DNA of 64,000 nucleotides from Luzula sylvatica (lineage: Eukaryota; Streptophyta; Magnoliopsida; Poales; Juncaceae). The stretch is from NCBI GenBank assembly GCA_946800325.1, contig OX326959.1:35003408-35067407 (forward strand), in the 5' to 3' direction. The position numbers and the translations under genes are program-made. Below, piece by piece: positions 1 to 12,244 of this stretch (positions within the stretch are counted from its first letter, which is position 1; every line of letters begins with the position of its first letter). Below the pieces are notes generated by a model. It saw only the letters and a list, made by a program, of their open reading frames with translations, searched no databases and was not told where the DNA came from.

Positions 1-197
1 AATTATTAATAATATATAATTATAATATTATTAGTTTAATATTATTATTATATTATTATAATTAATATTATAATTATATTATTTTTTATATATTATTATT
101 TTTTTATTGTGATAATTTAATAATTGTTATTATACAATATTATATTATTATTATCATTATCTAATATCATTTAATAATAATAATAATAATAACTCCA
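1..197. repeat. AT-only low-complexity tract
   Basis: Almost entirely A and T with recurring TAA/TTA and ATTATT units. No coding potential or other signal was seen. Confidence 0.7.
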
Positions 198-603
198 TTA
201 TGTGTTTTCCTCCACCTTGACATTCTCCAAATTTTTGGAATTATAATTTGGAGAATTTGTGTGAAGAAGAAAATCCAAGAATAATATAGTTCTTTCATTA
301 ATGGTGTGCCAAACAAGGAATTTAGGAGATACTCCACTCACAGAAAAAATAGCTTTCTTTCTCTCCTCTCTCACTCTCTCGCTCTCTCGCGAGGACTGAC
401 CCACGCCCACCATGCGACCCCGCGCCCATCCCCCCTTGCTACCCCGCGCATAGCCCTCCTGCGACCCCGTCCGCGACCCCGGCGACCAGCAGCTCTCATC
501 GGCGACCCTTGCTCACAGCTCCATCTCTGGCCCAATCTTTCATGGAAGACTCAAGTATGATTTCGAAAAATTAGTGTTTGATTATTGTGTAATTATTTGC
601 TAA
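198..603 (+). other. Leader-like region of the decayed Mutator-like transposase
   Basis: A CT-rich stretch (about 355-395) is followed by a GC-rich tract very unlike the surroundings. A candidate 5' splice site (AAGTATGATT, about 551-560) and an acceptor (TTTTGTAG, ending about 628) bracket a short T-rich intron just before the transposase-like reading frame. This looks like an untranslated first exon plus intron of the element. It is inferred from composition and splice signals only. Confidence 0.35.
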
Positions 604-1285
604 TTGTTGTGTATCATTGTTTTTGTAGATGGTTCTTTCAGGGTTTTCTATAATGGATCCTTTTTATTTAAAGATTTGGATTGGGTTTATATTGATGGTC
701 AGGAAATTAAATTGGATGATTTCGTTCATTCTCTATCATACACCGGTCTTAAATGCCTCTTAGAGGAGAAGTTACGGATACGAGATATTTCGAAATTACA
801 TTATAAGGTACTGGTAAGCGGTATTTTACAAATTTTATATTGCGATAATTCGGTTCGGGATATGTTTTCTAATTTTGCAAGCGTAGAGTGTATTGATCTA
901 TATATCGAACACTTAAATAGTAATGTTAATTCGGATTTCGTTGGAACAAATTGGATAGATGATTCGGGTCAATTGGAGATTGATGTGCATGTCGGGTTGG
1001 TTGAAAGCTTGGATGTGACGAGAATAATGAGAGCGAATTTTCTTATTCAAGCGATGATGAATGTAGTGAGGAAGAACCGATGAATGTTGAATATGTCAAT
1101 TTCGAATCGGATAATTTATCCGAATTTAACATTGGAATGAGGTTTCCCGGAGTTTCGGAATTTAGGGCGGCGGTTAGAAAATATGCGATAGATAATGTCA
1201 AAGAGATTAAATTAGTAAAAAACGAGAAACATAAAGTAAGAGTTCAATGTAAAATGACTAATTGTGCCAAAACCAACTACTTCTA
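604..1285 (+). pseudogene. Mutator-like transposase, N-terminal fragment (PB1-like + MuDR DNA-binding region), frameshifted and truncated
   Basis: The first frame (604-1083) reads as the PB1-like N-terminal domain of plant Mutator-like transposases: alternating hydrophobic strands containing YIDGQEIKLDDF and ending VECIDLYIEHLN. About position 1010 the coherent frame shifts. In the new frame an acidic Ser/Glu linker leads into EFNIGMRFPGVSEFRAAVRK and a Cys-x4-Cys element (VQCKMTNCAK), the start of the MuDR-type DNA-binding domain. A stop follows immediately at 1285, and the catalytic and SWIM domains are missing. Downstream sequence to about 1370 resembles a 3' end, suggesting an internal deletion. 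Family assignment is by motif recognition; the frameshift is seen directly. Confidence 0.7.
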
Positions 1286-1407
1286 AAATGACCAAAACCG
1301 ATCAAATAATAAAGTGTTCAATTTGCCGTAATGTATTTTGTTAGTATAGTTTAGGGGGCAAAAGTGAGCTTTTTTCTTTAAATTATTATTTGAGTTTATG
1401 TTAGTTT

Positions 1408-1577
1408 GAGTAATGATAGAAACCACACCTTTTTTTCCACGAATTTACCACAACTGCCACGTGGCAGTCATTCATTGGCTGCAGCAAAAGTTGATGGAAA
1501 CTTGCAGCCAATGGATGGCTGACACGTGGCAGTTGTGGTAAATTCGTGGGAAAAAGGTGTGGTTTCTATCATTACTC
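1408..1577. mobile_element. Foldback MITE with 9-bp target duplication (Mutator type)
   Basis: A 170-bp near-perfect inverted repeat with arms of roughly 70 bp. It begins GAGTAATGATAGAAACCAC and ends with the complement GTGGTTTCTATCATTACTC. It is flanked by the direct repeat TGTTAGTTT at 1399-1407 and 1578-1586. A 9-bp duplication is the Mutator-superfamily hallmark. The loop holds no gene. Confidence 0.9.
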
Positions 1578-2356
1578 TGTTAGTTTAGTGGCGTAGTGTA
1601 TTTTGTTATTTAAAATTTTCAAAACTTATTAAAAAAGCTGTGATTTGTAATTTTGTTTAATTAATTTAAATATTAAATATAAAAAATAAAAATCCGTCAA
1701 TATCCGCCGAGATTCCCGATTAATCATCCTTGGCGCTTGGTGATCGTCTGCCGACTAGCGAGCGCCGAGCGATTTCTGAAACATTGCTGATATAATATGC
1801 CATCAAATTATTACAATATTCACTTTAGAATATAAGATGGATATAAAATACACAACCAGTAGACATAATAAGTTTCTATAACAAAATATCACATTACATT
1901 ATTCATGTCTTCACGATACGTCATGGAATATGCCATCAAAATGAGTCAATTGCAACGAGAATTAAAAAAATACTAACAAAATTATAATCTAAATTTCCGA
2001 ACCATTGCACTTGGAGCATACGAATTTAGGCGAACAATACCATCATAATAAGCAGAAATAAATAACTACAGTTATTTACTAAATCAAACAAATTTCAGAA
2101 AAGGTAGGGTGTTTTTCATAAATTCAGGGTTATATTTGAAAAAGTATAATTTTTGACTTTTGAGTGGAGTAGGAGGAGGGTTTTGTTAGTAAATTTTTTG
2201 AGGAAAAAGAGGGAAGTCTGATTTGAGTAGAAAAAATTGATTAACGTGTGAAACAAGGGGGAAGTCTGACTTTTGAATTTTTGAAGCCATTTATCATGCC
2301 CCATACGAATTTGACCACGACACCTATTCTTTAATTAACATGATAATTAATAGAAG

Positions 2357-2534
2357 GAGTAGTGATTCGGACAAGAATATTTTTATGATTGCAGAAAATT
2401 AATTCCTGCAACAATAAAATTTGTTCCTATTCTAGTCACCATCTCACCATTTCTGATCGGACAAGAATATTTTTGATGGTTGCAGAAATTAATTTTTTGC
2501 AACATCAAAATTGTTTCTGTCCGAATCATTACTC
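2357..2534. mobile_element. MITE of the GAGTARTGAT-end family
   Basis: The left end starts GAGTAGTGATTCGGACA and the right end is the complement TGTCCGAATCATTACTC. Inside are two further inverted copies of the GGACAAGAATATTTTT ... TGCAG segment. The ends match those of the element at 1408-1577. No clean target duplication was found; the flanks are only partly alike. Confidence 0.75.
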
Positions 2535-5500
2535 ATTAAAGGCACATAATTAATTAACGTGTGAAACATTTTACCTATTCTTTTTATCATTAACATTTAC
2601 CTATTTTTTTTTTAAATCATACAAGTTATTTTTTATGATTTTGCAGGGCATGCATAATTTAATAATACATGTGAAACATTTTTTAGAACTTGAATTCTTG
2701 AGGATGTTTATCATGCCCTCATATTTCACCACGACACCCTTCATATCCTTATTAACACCTTTAATTAACATGATAATAAATAACATATAATTAATTAACA
2801 TGTAATGTATAATTAATTACATCCACCTAAATTAACATTTCCTAATAAATATTTATAACTTGTTAATTACTATGTTCTTCGAAAGTGCTAATTATGAATC
2901 TATGATATACAAAGTTTAGTGGAAAAATATGGGCCCAGTAAATTTTCCTAAAGAATGGGGTCGGGCTTCGATATTTTGCAAGTTAACTCCATTCCTTTGT
3001 CCTGTTTTTTATGTTGGGATTTTTATAAGCTCCACCAAAAAATCTAGTTACACGTAATGTTATTTATAACATGTTACGTGACTTAGAAAGTAAATGATGT
3101 TGTGCACGTGAATCGAGGAGTTCATGCTTCATCAATGATATTCATATGGGTGCATGTCATTTTACAAACTCAGTAAAACTTATCCGCTACACGAATAGTT
3201 ACTAAAACGACGTCACAACAAATCGGCAATAAGAAGTGATTTCAATTTCTAGGCCATTGGGATATTTTTAAGAACACTTTATCTTTATGAATTTACCGAC
3301 CAAGAACAGAAAAACCAATAGGACTAGAGGAATGCAAATAATTAACATATTCATAAAAATGAACTACTTGAAACAAGCAAATATGAGTTTCATGAAAATG
3401 ATCCGAAACAAGCTAATAGTTTCATAACCTAATTGGTTGAGTGTTTGACACAATAAAACATGTTGTAGAGATTATGAATTCATATTTTATCGGCATCATA
3501 TAAAAAAAATATAAGTATCGGCAGGGACAAATGACAGTTTGTTGGGTGCCATTCAAAAAAAAAAAAAAAAAATTTAATCCGGTACTTAAAAAATGAAGAA
3601 ATGCTTTATATTCATTGATATTTTCAAAAACTCAAAATAAATATGCAAATCAATAATAATACAAATGACAGTACTGTTTCATAAATATATATACAACTTA
3701 ATCGGCTGATTTCGCTTGACGAATAATAATTATTATGAACAATTATCTTCATGAATTTGATGACCATTACTATCTTTGTTGTTTGTAGATTCACTGTAGT
3801 GAACTCACTATAACATTTCTCATATATAATTCAATGATCTTCAATGAAATCCAATCAGAACATCTCACTAAGGTAATTATGCTACATTTATATTCATAAA
3901 ATCAGCTCGAATTATTTATACCGATAATATATCTCAAGATTTTGAAATTATTAGAATATAATAGCTAAAATTAAATTTTTTGTCTCCGCCCCTGCATGAG
4001 CTCTTATTTCCTGTTTAAATAATCCAATAGTTTGAAGTATGAACCGAGTAGTTTCGTGTACAATAACGAAACTAATCTAGAACATAAACTTGTCGTTGTC
4101 GACAACTAATACTAGAAAATAAAAATTATAAAATCACCTTGAATGAAGTTGACTTTCAAGAGAAGAGAATAATATATAAATTTGATGAAATTAATTAAGA
4201 CCTTCTGGAACCTGTATCAATAATTGAGTTTGAAGAAAATAATTTTAACCATTGATCACTAATAACACTTCTTAGACATACATACACAGGTTTCTTAAGT
4301 ACCAAACTTTTCTAGTCTTTGTTAGGAATCATATTTTAATAGCCAATTGTGTGTATTATTCTTTTCTAATTATGAACTACTATGTTTACTTAAATCATTT
4401 ATTCCTGTATAAATGAAGCCAGAGTTTTGGGTGTCCAGTTAGTTATTCACACGATAGGAAGGATCGTCTTTAATCAAGGTACATCATACTTTTTAGTTTT
4501 CCTTTCATCTTCTGCAACTTCTTTCTTTTTAGTCTTAAGACTATTTAAGTGCATAATATGAGTTATGCAACTATTACTATCGTCAAAAAATATGCAAGAG
4601 AGGCAATTAGAACATGCAATTATTACTATTACATCACACTTTTTAGTTTTTCGATTTTTACAAGATTCACCATAACAACTTCGTCTAATTAAAATTGTGT
4701 GTAATTTCGAACATCGGATTGGATTTTCATCCAGTGATCTTAAAATAATTACACATAAGCGTAAGTTCTAAAAATTCAAATAGAGTTGCAACCGAGTCGA
4801 GTGCGAAAGAGCTATGCCCAGCTTAAGCACGGCTTGAAATCGATTCGAGCTGGCTCTTCTCGTTTGTTATTAAGGTTCGAACTAAAAATGTAAGCTCAAG
4901 TTCGGCTCATTTAATCGAGGTAGCTCGGCTCGGATTGACAACAGCTTGATTATAAAAATAATTTAAATTTACTAACAAAATTTACATAGTTGCGGACAAA
5001 ACAAAATATTTTCAATAAAGAATCCGACACACAATTTTTAAAAATTCAAACACCCGATACAACCAAACTAATAAAACATCACAGAGATAATAGATAGAGA
5101 AAGGGAGATTTTCATTGCCTATCTCAAGTGCTATGCTAGTGTGCTCGATGCTCGGATTTTTTGAAAAAACATAGGAAATTATTGTTGGAAAGTTAATATT
5201 TGGACGAAATTTTACTCGTTACCTTAATGCCTCTATAATTTTATTAATTTTTTTTATTAACAAGAGAAAAAAAGCATACAACTGATTAATCTTGTTGTAT
5301 TGCTTAATTTTGTTGTCTTAATTATAAAAAATGACTTCGTGCATGACTTCTATTTGAGTCAATACTCAATTAATGAGATAGATGTATATAAAATGGAGTT
5401 TCTCGTCTCCATTTCTTCCGTGTTTCTCAAAGAATGGATTCTCAACTAAAGAGAGGAATGAAATGAATTAAGATGAAGCGAAAAGAACAAGAATCAACTA

Positions 5501-5738
5501 GAGAAAATAAAATTTAAAAAACCGACCAGTTTGTTTGGTTGGTCGGTCCCTTTTTTTAATTAAACCGGCCGGTTCGAGCGGGTTTTTTTTTCCGGTTTAT
5601 TTGTTCATCCGATCCAATTAACAAACCAAACCGTTTTTCGGTCCGGGTTCGGTTGTTTTGGGTGAACCGACCGGTTCGGTCCGATTTTTAAAACACTACA
5701 AAAATTAATATATTATTACTGAAATCAGTATATTATTA
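2535..5738. other. Intergenic, no gene recognised
   Basis: AT-rich sequence with short ORFs only. About 4790-4930 has GAGCCGAGCTCG-like text and about 5540-5690 is rich in ACCGG/CCGGTTCGG words; both look like ends of degenerate dispersed repeats. A tRNA-related promoter-like stretch may lie at 3430-3480, but its B box is degenerate. No coding exon could be supported. Confidence 0.5.
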
Positions 5739-6080
5739 CTAAAATGTTTCGGAATTAATAAAATAAATCTTGAAATGATCTGAAACTAAATTTTTGAAAA
5801 AACTGAATGATCCGAAATCAAATTTTTGCGAAATCTGAATTACACGAAAATCGAAATAACCAAGAACCGAACGATCCGGAATCGAATGACCCGTGAATCG
5901 AAATGATCCGAAACCTAATGACCCGAAAACCGAAACGATCCAAAACTGAATGACCCGAAAAATGAAATGACCCGAAACCGAATGACTCGAAAACCGAAAT
6001 GAGTGGGAATCGAATAATTCGAAAATCGAAATGACCCGGACCGAACGACCCGCAATTCGAACCCGACCCGACCCGCCTCG
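5739..6080. repeat. Degenerate tandem repeat of ATGACCCGAAAACCGAA-like units
   Basis: Many imperfect copies of a unit built from GAAATGA(C/T)CCGAAACCGAATGACCCG, ending in CCCGACCCGACCC and CACCTCTA. This pattern is typical of the terminal arrays of some plant transposons. The long minus-strand ORF over it only translates the repeat. Confidence 0.7.
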
Positions 6081-6118
6081 CCCGATTGTCACCTCTAGTT
6101 GAGGGAGGAACGCGACAA

Positions 6119-6120
<2 letters not shown>

Positions 6121-6150
<30 letters not shown>
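6121..6150. repeat. (TA)n microsatellite
   Basis: About 15 uninterrupted TA units. Confidence 0.95.
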
Positions 6151-6152
<2 letters not shown>

Positions 6153-7070
6153 GATGCGTGTAGTCAGTAGTGTAGAGAGTAAGAGGGAAAAGAGAGAAAA
6201 GAGAAGAGAGAGATTACATGGTCCGGTCCTAATGATTTTAGATGCGAGTCGAGTATGATATATTTGGTTGAACCATTCAATATATAACATACATAATATA
6301 TATTTTATGGACCCCTAATTATTTTGGATACGAAGTCCAGTCTTAACGAATCTATACAGAGTGGTCCAGTCATCCTTATTACAAAGAAAAAAAAAAGAAA
6401 TACGTGAGAAATGAGAAATTATGTGTTTGTCATAACATGCCTTTGTAAAATTATATTAAATTGATTCTACAAATCTAACACCAAATTAATATTTTGTAAA
6501 AGAGTAACGATGTATACCTCTCCTAGAATTCTTTCTCAGAAAATATCATGACGTAAATATGAATTAAAATCTTAAGAATTAATACATAAATACATGATTT
6601 GATTATTTTAATTTATTTTTTAAGATATTCACGTCGTCAAACTTCCTGAAAGAAAGTTGCTCTATGTTTAACATTTTCCTTTGTAAAATTTAATTTGAAT
6701 ATTCATGATATTTGATAAATTTATATGATTAAATGTTAATGAAAATTTACATGTCTAATTATCTTTAATTGCGTTAGATATAATATGTTTGACGTGACAA
6801 ATACTTAATGTTCGTTATTATTTAAACATCATGTTGTAAACTAAACATTTGTTATATTTAGTCATTTACTTATATGTATCATTTTTTTTATTTGATGTAA
6901 ACTAAACTAAACATTCGTTTATTCAATGTGTATTCTTGAAGTCTATGAAAAATATTCGTTATTATTTTGAAATAAAATATCCAGATATGCCACACAAAGT
7001 ATCTGATAGGTATCCGCGAGCGTCTTATTGGATATGATATATAGCGTGAGTATCTGCATAAAATGATGAC
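6151..7070. other. Intergenic sequence upstream of ankyrin copy 1
   Basis: AT-rich sequence with no recognisable gene or element. Similarity to the upstream region of copy 3 begins only at about 7070 (TTTTATCTCTATGCGATTTC here, and near 30292 there), which marks the left limit of the duplicated gene unit. Confidence 0.5.
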
Positions 7071-7288
7071 GATTCGTCGGTTAGCTTCTCTTAAAAAAGT
7101 TTTATCTCTATGCGATTTCATACAATCTATACGATCATTAATTTATGCCAGTTTCCAAAGTGAATATAAACAAAAATTTTGTTTTAGAGAAAATGAATAT
7201 AACTAGTTCCATCAAAGTTAATACCCAAAACATAACAACAGTACATTCCATAAACACTCACAACAGAAATTCATATGTGCAGATTACG

Positions 7289-8696
7289 ATGGCGGACACT
7301 ACTTCCGAAACAAAAGACAACATCATCTCAACAAACTACCTACAAGTTGTTATACATGGATCGAATGATAATCAACAATTCAAAGTTGCCACAAACACGA
7401 ATGAGGAGGAAAAGGAGAGCGATGAGGACACGACGAGCGAAGACGAGCAAGATGCTATTGTTGAACCAAAAGAAGACGAGCAAGATGCTATTGTCGAACC
7501 AAAAGAAGACGAGCAAGATGCTATTGTTGAACCAAAAGAAGATGATCAGGGGACAAGAACTAAATACGATAATATTGCTCTCTATTCAGTATTGTATGTA
7601 GCTATTATCCAAGACAATTGGGAGAGTGTCGAGTCATTCCTAAATCTCAATTCAGAAGCAGCTACAGCTAAAATCACACGAAACGAGGGGACGGTGCTCC
7701 ATATCGGTGTCATGACAATGTCAACTTCTAATTTGAAGAAGTTACTAGCTCGTGTGCCCGACGAAACATTGTTACTCGAAAGTAAGCATGGAGAGACCCC
7801 TCTTCATTTTGCTGCATATGGTGGCAAATTAGAGGCAGTTAAACTTTTGGTTGCTCGGAATCCTCAGTTACCGAACATTTCGAAAGATCCAATCCATTTT
7901 CCTATCCACCGTGGTGCTGCTAATAAGTACAATGATGTTTTCCTGTACTTGTTAGAAGTAACCAAGGACGACACCACACCAAACCCTTTTCAAGGCGAGC
8001 CAGGAAACCATCTCATGATATGGTTAATAGATTCTTCATTTGTCGGTAAGTACTAAACTATAAACTATTCTGCCAAGCTCCTTGCGTAGAGCAAGGCTTT
8101 AAGATTAGTTCTTTTTTTCCTTGTAGAATTGGCATTAAGATTGGTTCAAAGATACCCCAATTTGGCTGTTGAAAGTGTATACAATACTCCTTTGCTTGCA
8201 CTGTCCAAGAGATCTTATCTGTTTCCCAGCGGAACAAAGTACAATTTCTATCAACGGTTTGTCTATAAATGTAAGATACTCTTTTTTGTTCATCTAAACC
8301 TCCACTTTTATTCAAAAGGAAAAATGAATACTGCTTTAAATGAAGTATTTAAATAGCATAATTCAGAGAAATTACCGATTAAATCTCTCTTCCTCTCTTT
8401 ATCTTAGGGATTCCTTTAGATAAACATGCTATGATGACGTTAGAGATGACGTCCCCCAAGAGATATGAGAAGAAGCGAAACTGTACACAGATAGTTTGTT
8501 TCTGGTTGTGGGGAAGTTGGAGGAAACTATTTATGTCAGGTAGGTCACACATCATTACATGCAAATTAAATGTAATAAATATCTTTTTAAGTTTCATCAT
8601 ATTGTACTTAAATTGCTAAAAAAAGTTATAATTATGCTCGCTCCCAATTTTTTTAAGAGGCCATTTAGTGTGCCCTCCTCCACCACCACCACCACC

Positions 8697-8733
<37 letters not shown>

Positions 8734-10935
8734 ACCACCCCCCCCTTCACGATATGGGAGGCTAATTGAAATCTCCCAAAATTATTAATTATGTTGAGGA
8801 CTAATACAATTATACTACGTGTTAATTATATTTGAATTAACCGTTAATTCAAAACACAATTAACCGTCAATTGAAATGAAGGGTACGAATTGGAAATGGA
8901 TATTAATATCATACCCCACTATATTCACCGTATCGTGAATAGTGGGGAATCTCTGGGGCATAGTATAATTTCCGTTTTTTTAATATTCCAGCTCCTTGGC
9001 TCCCAATTTTTTTAATATTCCAGCTCCTTAATTTTGTTGTACAACGATAAAATAACCTCTATATCAAATGTCTTAAGATAGATAATCTATTAGATTTCAA
9101 TTGCTTATTTCATTTTAATCGTGATTTTTGCCCTTGGTTCCATTTATAAGTTATACTACTTTATGAACTAAATTTATTTTTTCTTTTTATAGTGTGGGAT
9201 GTGTTGTATAGATTATTCTGGGATGGCGGCATAATGTTAGGTAATTTTGAAACACAAGTAACTAATTATTTAAGATGAAAATTAATTAATTAATTAAGCA
9301 TATATCAATGATAAACCTAATTTTGTAACTTGCAGTCCCAGAAATCAAGCGTATAAAAAAGGCTAAAGAGGTACATCACTATTCGCTCGAACTGCTGAAA
9401 TTTTTGTGCAAAGAAGTCACACGGAATATCAATGAGAACACTGAAAATAGTTTGTATGACCCTTTGCGCCAAGCCTCAGAACAAGGGATTCACGAAGTTA
9501 TCGAAGAGATATTGATTGTCTATCCTGCTGCAGCATATTTTACAATAGGCAAGGATATGAATATAATTCAACATGGCATAGTCAACCGCCAGCACACTAT
9601 CTTCAACCTCTTGTTTCAAATGAGCCCATTAAGAAACCTTCTATTAGGATATGAAAAAAAGGACGGCAGCAATAACTTGCATATGGTTGCCGAGTTACCT
9701 CCTGCATACAGACTCAATGTAGTATCTGGTGCAGCACTACAGATGCAGCGCGAACTCCAATGGTACGAGGTTAGCGAGTTTTTGACTTCTATTTACTTTT
9801 AACATTTCCACTGTATCGTTTACTTACAAGCCTCCTTGATGAAATGCATATTGGATTCATGTTCCTTATGGAATCGAATAGGATGCATATATACTGTTAT
9901 TTATTTTCAAGTCACTAAACGATGTTGGGATACGACATCATTGATATCGCTGCTATATATGTAGAAGTATCAATTTCTATATGCTACTTTCGTAGCACTT
10001 GCCAAAAACTATAGTAGAATTTATAAAAATTTCTACCAAAATACATATTTGGCAACATATAAATCTAGCCAATCGATATTGAAATCAGTAGTATTATTAA
10101 ATGCTATTATGCTATATAGTACGAAAATGAAGCAATCACAATTCATACTAATAACAATTGACATATTATGCTACGCAGCCAATTACTACATATTCAAAGA
10201 TTTGCTTTAATCCTGTGCAAAAAATATTGCGGCTATCTAACATTCTAATGATATAAATTTAATGGTTTCTAGTCCTCTTCTTGTAACTTGCTATATCTTA
10301 TTTTATCATTGCAGGCGGTAGAGAGCTTCTCACTACCATTTCAAGCCTTGAAACATAATGATAATGGTGAAGGAATAAGGCCTGCTGCCTTGTTTACGGA
10401 ACAGCATGCAGAGCTAGTCAAGGAAGGAGAAAAATGGATGAGGGATACAGCAAACTCTTGTACTATTGCAGCAGCACTTATCGCTACAATTGCATTTGCC
10501 GCGGGAATTACAGTGCCAGGTGGCTATAATGGTGCTACGGGATTTCCAATATTTAATACCAAGGGGCTCTTTTTAACCTTCACCGTTTCAAACGGCCTTT
10601 CTTTGTTCACTTCTTCGGCTGCTTTGATAATGTTCTTATCCATGCTCACCGCGCGTTACACACAAGCTGACTTCTTGAATTCTTTGCCTCAAAGGTTGAT
10701 TTTCGGACTCGTCGCACTCTTTGTTTCCATAACATCAATGATGGTAACATTCAGCATAATACTCTTTCTGACGTACGACAAAAATGAACGATGGATAATG
10801 GGTCCATTAGCGGCTCTAGGTGTTTTGCCTGTCGCGTTATTTGTATTTTTACAATTTCCGCTCCTTCTGGACATAATATCATCTACCTACGGCCGTGGTA
10901 TTTTCCGAAAGCAAGATGACCGCCCACTATTCTAG
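7289..10935 (+). CDS. Ankyrin-repeat/PGG-domain membrane protein, copy 1 (intact, six exons)
   Basis: Exons 7289-8045, 8127-8270, 8408-8539, 9193-9240, 9336-9769 and 10315-10935 splice to 2136 nt (711 residues), all with GT-AG borders. Residues 1-85 are acidic and hold three DEQDAIVEPKE repeats. About 95-235 and 361-505 are ankyrin repeats (GETPLHFAAYGGKLEAVKLL). Exon 6 is the PGG domain: VKEGEKWMRDTANSCT, ITVPGG at about 570-575, then four hydrophobic segments to about 690. The family (ACD6/ITN1-like) acts at membranes in defence or salt signalling, but no ligand can be read here. The start is the ATG of MADTT, conserved in all four copies; the frame is open upstream to 7145, so a longer N-terminus is possible. 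Introns 3 and 5 hold repeat insertions. Function within the family is inferred. Confidence 0.9.
7442..7540 (+). repeat. In-frame 33-bp triplication encoding DEQDAIVEPKE
   Basis: Three tandem 33-nt units that are nearly identical at the DNA level, giving residues 52-84 of copy 1. The same array occurs in copy 3 but is absent from copies 2 and 4. Confidence 0.95.
8655..8975. repeat. Insertion in intron 3 of copy 1 with a 36-nt C run
   Basis: Compared with copies 2 and 3, intron 3 carries about 320 extra bases between two copies of CTCCCAATTTTTTTAA. It contains a CCA-rich tract leading into an uninterrupted C run at 8698-8733. Further on, TTCACCGTATCGTGAATAGT forms a short palindrome. Element class unknown. 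Confidence 0.6.
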
Positions 10936-10950
10936 CACATATGCATGCAT

Positions 10951-11097
10951 GCATGGGATACTTTAGTTATGTTGTTCAAGAATATCATATTGTTGTGATG
11001 CATGAGATATTTTAGTTATGTTGTTCAAAAATATCATATTGTTGTGTTGCGTGAGATATTTTAGTTATGTTGTTCATGAATATCATATTGTTGTGTT
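10951..11097 (+). repeat. Three 49-bp tandem repeats just 3' of copy 1
   Basis: Each unit starts GC(A/G)TGRGATAYTTTAG and ends ATCATATTGTTGTG. Units begin at 10951, 11000 and 11049. They follow the stop codon by 15 bases and so probably lie in the 3' UTR. Confidence 0.9.
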
Positions 11098-12244
11098 TAT
11101 CCAATGCATAGATACAAACATCATTTTTGTTGAATTTAAGGACTTGTATTATAATTATGGAATTAATCCTACTATTATATTTGACACACACTTTTCACAA
11201 ATACTATAATGCCACGTCATATTTATTACCCAAACGGATTTCAAATACACGCTCAATTAACTCCAATTAAATTGTCTCATCTCTCTAAATAGTCTCCCCA
11301 TTACGTCTCCTCCAAAAAAGGTCTCCATCTCTCTCCTCATCGCATCTCTCGCACAGAAGCCTCCAAGAAGTTATAAGACCCATCTCTCATTGCGTCTCGC
11401 ACAGAAGGCTTTCAAAGGGCCTCACGCTTTTTCTTCTTCTCCGTTCACTGTCCTCATTCTCTCCTCATTCTCTCCTGATGACGAGACCATGAAGGAGGGG
11501 CGATTAAACCCTAGACGCGAGACTGCGACAAAATCTCACCAAATTTGAAGGTGATGGCAAAAAATCCTCGCGCCGATCGAATCTCAGAGGCGAAAACTCT
11601 GCTTCGCCAAAGCTCTTCACCAAATGCTTCCGCCTTCACCATCTCGCACCGATTCTTCATCATACGATTGATGAAAACTCGAGCCGTCCTGACCTGAGCC
11701 TCCTACAGTTTGTATTCCGCCAGAAGTGAGAAGAACCACATCCGCATTCCGTGCCAGATTTGCATGGTCAGTTCTTTTTCTGATTTTTTTTCGATTTTGA
11801 TTCATGGTGTTATTTTCCCCATTGTTTTAGTATTGAATTTGTCGAAATGTTGAGTTTACAAGATGAGTAGTCTTTGTCTGTTTCGTGGTAATTCTAATTG
11901 CCGAATCTGGTGTTCAATTTTATGACGCATTCTTTGTTTTTAGTGGTCTTCAATCCGTGTTTTTGGAGTAATTGTGTATTTTGCAATTTTAATTTTATTT
12001 TCATTCTCAAGTTCGCACACTGGCAGTGATAATAAACTGCATATTGATTTTAAAGCCAGTATGCAGTTAGTGCCAGTACAAAATAAACTAAAAATCGTGA
12101 TAATAAACTACAAGAAAAATCAAGAAATCTGTATTGATCAAACATTTACATTTTGTTTTTCTAAAAAATTCAGGCGGTACTGATATCCCCCCAAATCGAA
12201 GCTAATTCTTCAGTGCGGCGGTGGACTAAAATAAAAATCACAAA

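Noticed and set aside
3425..3490. Possible tRNA/SINE promoter (TTGGTTGAGTGTTTGACAC ... )
   Set aside because: The box B position reads ATGAATTCAT and does not match GWTCRANNC; too degenerate to call.
5739..6290. 183-codon minus-strand ORF
   Set aside because: Produced by the degenerate CCGAAA/ATGACC tandem repeat and a (TA)n run; no domain.
8559..8765. Proline-rich 68-codon ORF
   Set aside because: Caused by the CCA/C run in intron 3 of copy 1.
10951..11097. CRISPR-like spacing of 49-bp repeats
   Set aside because: Contiguous tandem units without spacers in a eukaryotic 3' UTR.
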